The notes under the pieces were generated by a model that had not been told where the DNA came from, ran no database searches, and saw only the letters and a program-made list of their open reading frames with translations. 11,185 nucleotides of DNA from a bacterium (GTDB taxonomy: Bacteria; Bdellovibrionota; FAC87; UBA2466). Location: positions 1 to 11,185 of the forward strand of contig JALHPX010000061.1 in NCBI GenBank assembly GCA_022842225.1, read 5' to 3'. The translations under genes and the position numbers were made by a program. Positions 1 to 5,922 of the stretch are shown one piece after another. Numbering within the stretch: the first letter of the stretch is position 1; the number at the start of each line of letters is the position of its first letter.

Positions 1-1
1 G

Positions 2-103
2 TCTCCAAAGAAGAAAACCATTCCCTCCAAAAAATCAGGGCAGGAGCTACCTCATATTGAGGCGGCTCCTGTCACTGGAAACCAAAATGGGGAGGTGTTA
101 TGA
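2..103 (+). CDS. C-terminal tail of an unidentified gene upstream of the excisionase-like gene (partial)
   Basis: An open frame enters from the left edge and ends at TGA 101-103. It encodes a lysine-rich, probably disordered tail of 33 residues (begins SPKKKTIPSKK). Its stop overlaps the ATG of the next gene in an ATGA arrangement (100-103), the usual sign of translational coupling inside an operon. This overlap is the main support for its being real, since a second frame is also open here. If correct, it is the last part of another gene of the mobile element. Nothing in the visible tail reveals a function. Confidence 0.4.
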   Translation, partial: SPKKKTIPSKKSGQELPHIEAAPVTGNQNGEVL

Positions 104-342
104 GTTTGTCGCGAAGCTCAGGAACTGTCGTTCCAGTGCCGGTCTTTGAAAATGAAATTGGGTTAATGAAGGCTTCGGAATTCTGTTCCCGATTCGGATA
201 CTCGATGAAAACCATTTACGAATGGAAGTATCGACCGAAGCGGAACAAGGTTCCCGAAAATTTAGTCGTTAAGTTCCGAGGTAAGCTTTTTATAAGAACT
301 GATGTCTTGAGGGACCTAACTCCCAACTCGCGATTGCCGTAA
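100..342 (+). CDS. Small helix-turn-helix protein, excisionase/AlpA-like
   Basis: This 80-residue protein has a low-complexity N-terminus (1-20). A compact winged-HTH-like domain (about 22-73) follows: LMKASEFCSRFGYSMKTIYE forms the HTH, and VVKFRGKLFIRTDVL matches the wing and closing helix of MerR/HTH_17-type excisionases. In that family the protein bends DNA at the attachment site and steers the integrase towards excision, or activates integrase transcription as AlpA does. GGAGG at 91-95 precedes the ATG by 4 bases. The gene lies 23 bases before the integrase ATG in the same direction, the classic xis-int pairing. An internal ATG at 166 is a possible alternative start. The HTH fold is fairly secure; the excision role is inferred from position. 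Confidence 0.7.
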   Translation: MSLSRSSGTVVPVPVFENEIGLMKASEFCSRFGYSMKTIYEWKYRPKRNKVPENLVVKFRGKLFIRTDVLRDLTPNSRLP

Positions 343-354
343 GGCGACGCGGAA

Positions 355-360
355 AAGGAG
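355..360 (+). promoter_or_regulatory. Ribosome binding site deciding the integrase start
   Basis: AAGGAG lies 5 bases before ATG 366. The GTG at 360 lies inside this Shine-Dalgarno sequence and cannot use it, so ATG 366 is the preferred start. Confidence 0.7.
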
Positions 361-365
361 TGTCC

Positions 366-1571
366 ATGTCAAAACCAAGAAAAGTTATTCTCAAGAGCGG
401 TAAAGTCGCCTGGGAAGTTTATGTTAGGGAAGCGGGGCGAGGTTCCAACGAACTGCGCCGCCGCTTTCCTTCGAGCCGCGAGGCTCAAGACTTCCTGGAA
501 GACTGGAAAGTCGAACAACGAAAGGTACGGCAAGAAGGTCCAAGCGTAGGTAGTTTTCACACAACTACTTTCCGTGTGGAGTCAGAAAACTGGCTTGAAA
601 ACCTTAAGCTACGGGTTTCTCCAGGCCATTACCTTCGTGCAAAAGAAGTCATTAAGAACGTCAATGAACTCTATGGGGAACTCGAACCAAATAAGATAAA
701 TGCTGATTTTTTGACGGCGCTTCAGCACAAGCTGAAAAGCCGCCGAAAGAAAGGCGTGAAGTCCAATTGGTCGAACTGCTCCGTAAATCGTTACACGGAA
801 TGTATAACGGCGGCTCTTAACTTTGCCGTTTCTCAGCGCAGAATCCCATACAACCCGGCTGTCGGTTTCAAAAAACTTCCCAAAAACTCGAATGAAATGC
901 TTTTCTGGGAAGAGGCTGAAGCCCGCTCGTTTCTTACATGGGCTAGCGGCTATTACACAGAATGGAGTAATCAGCACCGGGCAGAAGGAAGGAAAACCTA
1001 TGTCGCTTACCTTCTTGCGCTGAATACTGGAATGCGTGCGGGCGAGATTTGGGGGCTTAAACCCCGAGACCTCGTCTTTCGCAACGACGGCGCTGGAGAC
1101 ACGATATTTGTTAGAAGGCAGTTCCTGTACGCGGATCGAAAATTTGGCCCGTTGAAGGGAACTCTGAAAGCAAATCGCGACAAGAGCCGACATGTTCCGT
1201 GTTCGCCAGGATTACGAAAAGAACTGGAGAGCCTAATCAAGTTCAACAAAACTGAACCCGACCAAACTATCTTCCACAGTGTTTTCGGAAATCCGATCCA
1301 CCACAAGTCCTTTAGAGACCGCTTTATGAGGGATTTGAAGAGATGGGGAGGTCGAAAGATTAGGTTTCATGACCTGCGGCATACGGCTGCGACGCTCATG
1401 CTATCCCAAGGCGTGGACGTTAAGACCGTAAGCGATATCCTGGGCCACGAGGACATCAAGACCACGATGATCTACGTTCACCTTCTCGGTGATCGTATCA
1501 AGCAGGTCTCCAAGATGTTCTCTATCCGACCCGTAGACCTCGTAGAAGATCCCGCTTCGCCCCAACCTTAA
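366..1571 (+). CDS. int: Tyrosine recombinase (phage/island integrase)
   Basis: This 401-residue site-specific recombinase integrates and excises the element by forming a covalent 3'-phosphotyrosine intermediate. The layout is standard: an N-terminal arm-binding part (1-60), a core-binding SAM-like domain (about 65-170) and the catalytic domain (about 180-385). All catalytic residues are visible, numbered from ATG 366: Arg224 in NTGMRAGEIW, the beta-hairpin Lys268 in GTLKANRDKSR, His335 and Arg338 in FHDLRHTAATL, His361 in LGHEDIKTTM and nucleophile Tyr370 in IYVHLLGD. Length is normal for phage integrases, and no frameshift is seen, so it is probably active. It is the last gene before the tRNA-fMet gene and reads towards it, so the element lies to the left. 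A Xis-like gene precedes it. The family is certain; the target site is inferred. Confidence 0.95.
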   Translation: MSKPRKVILKSGKVAWEVYVREAGRGSNELRRRFPSSREAQDFLEDWKVEQRKVRQEGPSVGSFHTTTFRVESENWLENLKLRVSPGHYLRAKEVIKNVNELYGELEPNKINADFLTALQHKLKSRRKKGVKSNWSNCSVNRYTECITAALNFAVSQRRIPYNPAVGFKKLPKNSNEMLFWEEAEARSFLTWASGYYTEWSNQHRAEGRKTYVAYLLALNTGMRAGEIWGLKPRDLVFRNDGAGDTIFVRRQFLYADRKFGPLKGTLKANRDKSRHVPCSPGLRKELESLIKFNKTEPDQTIFHSVFGNPIHHKSFRDRFMRDLKRWGGRKIRFHDLRHTAATLMLSQGVDVKTVSDILGHEDIKTTMIYVHLLGDRIKQVSKMFSIRPVDLVEDPASPQP

Positions 1572-1610
1572 AATCTCATTTCGGTGCACTTCGGTTCTCT
1601 TCCAGATCTC

Positions 1611-1632
1611 GTGCGACATTTGTGCGACATTT
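1611..1632 (+). repeat. Tandem 11-bp direct repeat, candidate integrase arm-binding sites
   Basis: GTGCGACATTT occurs twice head to tail (1611-1621 and 1622-1632), 40 bases after the integrase stop and about 70 bases before the tRNA 3' end. An 11-base period puts both copies on the same face of the helix. Short direct repeats in this position are typical arm-type sites bound by the N-terminal domain of tyrosine integrases. A weaker pair, TTCGGT at 1580-1585 and 1590-1595, lies just upstream. The repeat is directly visible; the binding role is inferred. Confidence 0.6.
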
Positions 1633-1647
1633 TGGTGATTAGAAATG

Positions 1648-1669
1648 AAAAAACCCCTTTTGGGGTTTT
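1648..1669 (-). terminator. Intrinsic terminator downstream of tRNA-fMet (partly bidirectional)
   Basis: AAAACCCC (1650-1657) and GGGGTTTT (1662-1669) form a perfect 8-bp stem with a 4-base loop. On the minus strand the stem is followed by a run of six T, an ideal terminator about 30 bases past the tRNA CCA end. Read rightward it could also stop integrase transcription, but the T run is then shorter and part of the stem. Confidence 0.8.
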
Positions 1670-1699
1670 CGTAAGTGCCTGATTTTATGGATTTTAAAT

Positions 1700-1776
<77 letters not shown>

Positions 1777-1796
1777 ACACTTACTGAAGTTCGGTG

Positions 1797-1825
1797 AGAC
1801 TATGAGCCGGGGTGCGCTAAGTCAA
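1797..1825 (-). promoter_or_regulatory. Sigma70-type promoter of tRNA-fMet
   Basis: On the minus strand, TTGACT (1820-1825) and TAGTCT (1797-1802) are separated by exactly 17 bases. Transcription would start roughly ten to fifteen bases before the tRNA 5' end at 1776. The near-consensus -35 box fits a strongly expressed stable RNA gene. Confidence 0.7.
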
Positions 1826-1876
1826 CGGGTGTTATCGGGGGCGTTTCTGCCTTTGATTTCAAGTAGCTAGGGGCCT

Positions 1877-1906
1877 TCATACTTGGGCGGTTTTTTCAGA
1901 TATAAT
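1877..1906 (+). promoter_or_regulatory. Probable promoter of the GLUG lipoprotein gene
   Basis: A perfect TATAAT -10 box (1901-1906) sits 28 bases before the ATG at 1935. The -35 is poor (TTCATA at 1877-1882 with an 18-base spacer), so activation or an alternative -35 is possible. The predicted leader is only about 20 bases and has no clear Shine-Dalgarno sequence. Confidence 0.5.
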
Positions 1907-1934
1907 TGAACTTCACGCTGCTTCACCTTTTCCC

Positions 1935-3611
1935 ATGAAAATTTCGCGCTCACTCCTCTATATATGCGCTCTCTTTGCGCCTTTGCTCTCGGCCTGCGGG
2001 CCTGGATTGGGGGGCTTTTTGCCCAGTGCCAGCGGCGGCGATAACTCCACCACTTCGGCTTTCTGCCGGACCACCGCCACTCACACTCATTTCCACAGTG
2101 GTAGCGGCACCGCGCCGGATCCCTTTATGATCTGCACGGCCGATCAATTTGCCGTCATCGGCAATCATCAAGAATATTGGGCCGACCACTTCAAGCTCGC
2201 CGACGATATCGACATGGCCAGGTACGATGCCTCCTCCACCGAGCGCACCCTGCTCCCCATCGGCTTCTACGATGCCGACACTCCCAGTAACAGCGTCGCC
2301 TTCACCGGACGCTTCGATGGCGATGGGCGCACGCTTGCGCATCTCACGATGTCTATTCCCTCTAGCACCGCACTCTCCTACGGGCCCTTTGGCTATGTGT
2401 CTGGCGCTACGATTCAGAATTTGCGGCTCAATGATATTTCTATCGTCGCCAATGGGCTTGTGAACAATGTTGGGCTGCTCACCGGGCGCGCGCTCAATTC
2501 TTCTTTTGACGGCATTCAGATCTCGGGCGAATTGGTGAAAGCTTCTGGCTCCACCGGCTGCTGGACCAATTGCGGCGGCATGATTGGGTATGGCGATGCC
2601 ACTGCCGGCACTCTCTCCGTGGTCAATTCCAAACTCTCCATCTACATGGACGCCATCAACACTATTGGTGGGCTATGTGGAAAATTCTACGCCGATGGCG
2701 GCACTATCACTCTCTCTGATATCCGCGTTAGCGGGGATATCGTCGGTAAACCTGGCGTCACCGGCACCGGAGGTGCTGCCACCTTCGGCGGGCTTGTCGG
2801 CTACTATGATTTAAACAACTCCAGCACCAGCAATGTCACCGACACTCTCGCCTTTGTGAATTGGACCGCTCAGGACGAACCCGCTTACTCGGGCCTGACC
2901 GGAAGTTTTAGCGGCCTCTATATGGGAACTGTCGACGTGAAAACCGGTAGCTCGCTTGCCATCCTTCGCTGCGGCACTTCGGGCACCCTCAAAACCGTCG
3001 ATACCGACAACTACGGCGGGCAATACACCGGCGGGCTCTTTGGACTGATTCACAGCTCTGGTACCGGCTCCGTCTTTACCATCGATCAATGTTACGCGAC
3101 TGGAACGCTGCATGTCCGCACACCGACGGGCAGTCGCAGCGTGCACGGCGGAATTGCGGGCGACGTTCGCTTCACCAGCGGCACTACCACCAATTACATG
3201 CGCGATGTCTACTCTAATGTGGATTTGCTGTTCGATACCACGGGCACAGTCGGGATTGCCTCTCCCACAATTGGTCGGGTGAATTACATTACAAGCCCGG
3301 GTAGCACCTTCTCTGTCCAGCGGGTTTACACATCTGGAAATCTTACCGTTCCTAACGGTACAAAAGCAGCCACGGTTGCCGGATTTATCGGTAGCAATTC
3401 CGGCTCCACCACCACTATTACAGCGAGTTTTTTCAATTCTGATAATTACGCCTTGGCTATTGGCAGCGGGGGCGTGCCGCCCGGTGTCTCTGGACTCACC
3501 GCTGCACAACTTCAAGACTCCGCTAATTTTACCGGGTGGGACTTTACTACTGTTTGGATAATGGACTCGTCGACAAACATGCCTCGCCTGCGCAACGTTT
3601 CCCTGCAGTAA
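1935..3611 (+). CDS. GLUG-repeat beta-helix lipoprotein, surface or outer membrane
   Basis: The 558-residue precursor has a lipoprotein signal: a hydrophobic stretch at 7-19 and lipobox LLSAC, with Cys21 as the lipidated residue. After a Ser/Thr/Gly linker, the opening motif at 60-94 (PDPFMICTADQF, then FKLADDIDM) and the motif FTGRFDGDGRTLAHLTM (123-139) are typical of GLUG/M26-type right-handed beta-helix proteins. Rungs follow at GGMIGY (214-219), GGLCGK (245-250), GGLVGY (285-290), GGLFGL (366-371), GGIAGD (405-410) and AGFIGS (482-487). The end, LTAAQLQDSANFTGWDF then VW and MPRLRN, is the usual closing motif. No enzyme domain is seen. Such proteins are generally surface structural or adhesive proteins. 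The gene has its own promoter and faces the convergent CBS gene. Fold is fairly secure; role is unknown. Confidence 0.85.
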   Translation: MKISRSLLYICALFAPLLSACGPGLGGFLPSASGGDNSTTSAFCRTTATHTHFHSGSGTAPDPFMICTADQFAVIGNHQEYWADHFKLADDIDMARYDASSTERTLLPIGFYDADTPSNSVAFTGRFDGDGRTLAHLTMSIPSSTALSYGPFGYVSGATIQNLRLNDISIVANGLVNNVGLLTGRALNSSFDGIQISGELVKASGSTGCWTNCGGMIGYGDATAGTLSVVNSKLSIYMDAINTIGGLCGKFYADGGTITLSDIRVSGDIVGKPGVTGTGGAATFGGLVGYYDLNNSSTSNVTDTLAFVNWTAQDEPAYSGLTGSFSGLYMGTVDVKTGSSLAILRCGTSGTLKTVDTDNYGGQYTGGLFGLIHSSGTGSVFTIDQCYATGTLHVRTPTGSRSVHGGIAGDVRFTSGTTTNYMRDVYSNVDLLFDTTGTVGIASPTIGRVNYITSPGSTFSVQRVYTSGNLTVPNGTKAATVAGFIGSNSGSTTTITASFFNSDNYALAIGSGGVPPGVSGLTAAQLQDSANFTGWDFTTVWIMDSSTNMPRLRNVSLQ

Positions 3612-3619
3612 AGAAAGCT

Positions 3620-3645
3620 GCCTCGCTCTTTCGGGCAAGGCTCTT
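3620..3645 (+). terminator. Weak candidate terminator between the convergent lipoprotein and CBS genes
   Basis: GCCTCGC (3620-3626) can pair with GCAAGGC (3635-3641) with one C-A mismatch and an 8-base loop, followed by TCTTT. The T run is short, so function is uncertain. It is the only hairpin seen in the 40-base gap between the two stop codons. Confidence 0.3.
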
Positions 3646-3651
3646 TGCTCA

Positions 3652-4098
3652 TCATATCGATTCCGCATCGCGGTTCGATGGCTCGAGCAATTCTTGGTCG
3701 GGTCTCAACTCGCCCTCTTTGAAAAAATCAGACGACGTGATCATCCCAATCAACTGCGAGCCCTGCATCACAGGGAGGCAGTGAATGCCTGCCTCTTCCA
3801 TTACTTCGCGAGCGTCTTCCAAAGTCTCATCGGAGGTAATCGTCGCTGGGTGATCGACCATCAATTCGCGCACCTTGCGATTTGAAAAACTCGTGCGGCG
3901 GGTCTCGATGTCGATAACGTTGTTCGACGTGAAATCAGAACGCGACAAAATGCCTACCAGCTCTCCATCTTGCAACACTGGCAAGTGCTTCACCCCTGCA
4001 GAATCCATCAAGTTGTAAGCATCACTCGCATCATCAGTCGGGGCGACCGAGAGCAATTTTGAACTCATCACGGAACTTATCTTGGCATTGCCGTTCAT
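3652..4098 (-). CDS. Two-CBS-domain protein (148 aa)
   Basis: A small cytoplasmic protein made almost wholly of a CBS pair (Bateman module): CBS1 at 7-57 (VMSSKLLSVAP to GVKHLPVLQDGELVGILSRSDF) and CBS2 at 76-126 (LMVDHPATITSDETLEDA to GIHCLPVMQGSQLIGMITSSDFF). Such pairs bind adenine nucleotides or similar ligands in the cleft and regulate partner proteins. No catalytic domain is attached. A charged tail (127-148) follows. The frame is open further upstream to 4209, but AAGGAG at 4107-4112 is 8 bases from ATG 4098 and the upstream residues do not look like CBS sequence, so 4098 is chosen. It is divergent from the exported gene at 4208 and convergent with the lipoprotein gene. The family is certain; the regulated partner is unknown. 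Confidence 0.9.
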   Translation of the reverse strand: MNGNAKISSVMSSKLLSVAPTDDASDAYNLMDSAGVKHLPVLQDGELVGILSRSDFTSNNVIDIETRRTSFSNRKVRELMVDHPATITSDETLEDAREVMEEAGIHCLPVMQGSQLIGMITSSDFFKEGELRPDQELLEPSNRDAESI

Positions 4099-4207
4099 AT
4101 TTAGGGCTCCTTCAAGCCGGGGTTTGGACAAGTAAAATGCAAATCGCGGGCCGATAAATCGTTGAGGTTTCCAATACTTGAGCTCTCCTATTTTTCGGAA
4201 GATCGCC

Positions 4208-5527
4208 ATGGCTCAGCGTGTTATGAATCCAGCTGTGCAACAAACTTGGGTGACCTTTTTATTTCTGGGGATAGTTCTATGTGCGCCCGCGCGCGCCAAC
4301 GTGTGGAAGTCCTGCGAGAGCGCTGTCATTCGCGCCATCTGGGGTGAGAACCAATTAGAGGCTAAAGAGCCTGTCACTCATCCGCTGCTTCCCGAGCTCT
4401 ACATCTCCGGCGGGCAAGTGCCCGAAATTCCCGAGACTGATCGCGAAGAAAGCGAAACTCCCGATCATTACACCTGGCGCATTCCTAGCTCTCCCTCGCA
4501 AGCTCTGCCCATCATGCGCCAAGTAATCGCGCGTACTTTGAACCATGTTTACGCCGATAACGTCGGCCAGGATTGGGTCGACATCACCCAAATCGACAGC
4601 ACCAGCCATCAATTAGAAGCGATCTGGAAAGATGCGCGGCCCAGAGTTGTAGAAGCATGCGTGTCGCCCGCTTCCGCCGCGCCAACGGTGATTGAGATTG
4701 CCGACTTCGCGGGAGAATTTACAAATCTGCAATTCGTACTGCGTCGGCGTGCTGCTCCAGGCCCACTGGAAATAACCGTTCGTCGCGCGCAGCATCCGCT
4801 CTCCGCTGTAGAGGACGATCTCACTCACTTTGTCGTAAAAAGTAATCCTCTCCCCGAGCCGCGCGAATACAAATTTAAAGCCGTCACCAATGAGAAACCA
4901 AATATTGGCGTCGGGTACATCGCCAAGACACTGAAGACCTTTGCCGAGATCGCCGAAGCGCAGAATCCCCAGCGACTTCTCTCACATATCGACGATAACC
5001 TGCACGCTCAGATCAAGCGCGACATCTACCGTGTCTACCTGCAGGCGGCTAAAGATGTTTTCGCTCCCGATTACAGCAAAAGCCATTACTACAACATTGC
5101 AGTTGCCGCGATGGATCGGCTCGATAGCAAACCCTACCCCGTCGTGAACAGCTTCGAAGACTTGCGCACGCTGATTCGCTTGCAAGCTGGTTATGCGGCT
5201 CACAAAGAATCCATCATCAAAGTTCTCAATCAAAAGATTCACAAGATGGAAAACATGGGCAGTCTGATGACGTATCTAGAACTCGACATAGAGATGGGCG
5301 AATACGATCTCAATATGTCTATTCCCATGCGAGCGGCCTACATGGTCGGCGACGACATGGTTTATGTCGTTTCTACGCAAACGACCGATCGCATGCCCGC
5401 AGGTGCTACAGAACATCTCACGGAGTTTAGCTACACGCTGCGCGCTAGCGAGGTTGTAGGCGCTATCGAATTCCGCGAGATGGAAGAGCGTGTGAAGTAT
5501 TGGTTGGAACACGCAGCGCAGAAGTAA
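4208..5527 (+). CDS. Exported protein of unknown function (439 aa)
   Basis: I do not recognise this protein. ATG 4208 begins a good Sec signal peptide: Arg at 4, hydrophobic core WVTFLFLGIVLCAPA, and a probable signal peptidase I site after ARA near residue 31. GGAAG about 7 bases upstream is a fair ribosome binding site. A TTG at 4178 in the same frame would spoil the signal peptide. The mature part is soluble with no further membrane segment. It has a mixed N-terminal half (about 35-230), a mostly helical middle (about 240-360, including HIDDNLHAQIKRDIYRVYLQ) and a C-terminal strand-rich section ending in a helix (about 370-439). The only cysteines in the mature part are Cys36 and one near residue 151, which could form a disulfide. 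It stands alone between divergent and convergent neighbours, probably in the periplasm. Confidence 0.8.
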   Translation: MAQRVMNPAVQQTWVTFLFLGIVLCAPARANVWKSCESAVIRAIWGENQLEAKEPVTHPLLPELYISGGQVPEIPETDREESETPDHYTWRIPSSPSQALPIMRQVIARTLNHVYADNVGQDWVDITQIDSTSHQLEAIWKDARPRVVEACVSPASAAPTVIEIADFAGEFTNLQFVLRRRAAPGPLEITVRRAQHPLSAVEDDLTHFVVKSNPLPEPREYKFKAVTNEKPNIGVGYIAKTLKTFAEIAEAQNPQRLLSHIDDNLHAQIKRDIYRVYLQAAKDVFAPDYSKSHYYNIAVAAMDRLDSKPYPVVNSFEDLRTLIRLQAGYAAHKESIIKVLNQKIHKMENMGSLMTYLELDIEMGEYDLNMSIPMRAAYMVGDDMVYVVSTQTTDRMPAGATEHLTEFSYTLRASEVVGAIEFREMEERVKYWLEHAAQK

Positions 5528-5538
5528 GCTGCAGAGAT

Positions 5539-5565
5539 AGAGCCGCGTTACTTGGGCTCTTTGGT
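5539..5565 (+). terminator. Weak candidate terminator of the exported protein gene
   Basis: AGAGCC (5539-5544) and GGCTCT (5555-5560) form a 6-bp stem with a 10-base loop, then TTTGG. It overlaps the last codons of the convergent gene. The loop is large and the T run broken, so support is modest. Confidence 0.25.
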
Positions 5566-5796
5566 CTTTAACGCCGACTCATTTGCAGCGATAAACGACT
5601 TAATATCTTCCGCCATTCCCAACAACTTTACCCATTGCTCTTTGTAGAGCGTCACCGGAAACCGTCCCAACCCGTAAACAGACAATCCGCCCTTTTCGCT
5701 GATCTTCATGCTCAGGCCGCGCGCGTTGGTTTTCTTAAGTGCGTCGTTCTCGGCGCGGAGTCTTTCTAATTCTGCTTTGAGATCTTGGTCGGACAT
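5548..5796 (-). CDS. Small conserved protein with N-terminal coiled coil (82 aa)
   Basis: Start ATG 5796 is set by AGGAG at 5805-5809, 8 bases away; the frame continues upstream without good signals. Residues 2-24 (DQDLKAELERLRAENDALKK) form a heptad-like coiled coil suited to dimer or trimer formation. They are followed by a compact core KISEKGGLSVYGLGRFPVTL and YKEQWVKLLGMAEDIKSFI. From memory, similar SVYGLGRFPVTLY proteins are annotated as conserved hypotheticals in unrelated bacteria; I know no assigned function. There is no signal peptide, so it is cytoplasmic. It is transcribed away from the kinase gene from a shared intergenic region and ends 20 bases from the convergent exported-protein gene. 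Confidence 0.8.
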   Translation of the reverse strand: MSDQDLKAELERLRAENDALKKTNARGLSMKISEKGGLSVYGLGRFPVTLYKEQWVKLLGMAEDIKSFIAANESALKTKEPK

Positions 5797-5824
5797 CTGT
5801 GCTTCTCCTCTTTGGTGGTGAGGA

Positions 5825-5853
5825 TTTTTACCAAGTAGGCCTACCCTTTGCAA
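5825..5853 (-). promoter_or_regulatory. Probable promoter of the 82-aa gene with an internal palindrome
   Basis: On the minus strand, TTGCAA (5848-5853) and TAAAAA (5825-5830) are spaced by 17 bases, a plausible sigma70 promoter about 30 bases before the ATG. The spacer contains the perfect 10-base palindrome GTAGGCCTAC (5835-5844), which could be an operator. Confidence 0.4.
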
Positions 5854-5865
5854 ATACTCAGACTG

Positions 5866-5899
5866 ACACGCGTTTCCGCGCTCCTTGAGCGTAGCGTGT
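5866..5899 (+). other. Nested inverted repeat in the kinase gene leader
   Basis: ACACGC (5866-5871) pairs with GCGTGT (5894-5899). Inside it, CGCTC (5879-5883) pairs with GAGCG (5887-5891) over a 3-base loop. The structure ends 23 bases before the kinase ATG and has no T run, so it is not an intrinsic terminator. It could be a leader RNA structure or a protein-binding site shared with the divergent gene. Only the repeats are seen; the role is unknown. Confidence 0.35.
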
Positions 5900-5922
5900 G
5901 TTCATGGGGTAGCAAACTGAGT

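Noticed and set aside
360..365. GTG at 360 as integrase start
   Set aside because: It overlaps the AAGGAG that serves ATG 366.
609..1193. Long minus-strand open frame inside the integrase
   Set aside because: It is antisense to a gene with all catalytic motifs, has no ribosome binding site and shows no recognisable domain.
2600..3500. DNA-level tandem repeats in the lipoprotein gene
   Set aside because: The repeats are protein-level GLUG rungs; nucleotide copies are diverged and not tandem repeats or CRISPR.
2811..3668. Minus-strand open frame of 285 codons across the lipoprotein gene
   Set aside because: It mirrors the GC-rich third positions of the real gene. Its composition is implausible (rich in Arg, Gly and Ala without motifs), and it overlaps a well-supported CDS.
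4178..4207. TTG start for the exported 439-aa protein
   Set aside because: It adds ten residues before a good signal peptide; ATG 4208 with GGAAG is better.
4099..4209. N-terminal extension of the CBS protein
   Set aside because: AAGGAG 8 bases before ATG 4098 marks the start, and the extension would overlap the divergent gene's start region.
5848..5922. TTG start for the kinase-like protein
   Set aside because: It would bury the signal sequence and run through the nested inverted repeat; ATG 5923 fits the export signal.
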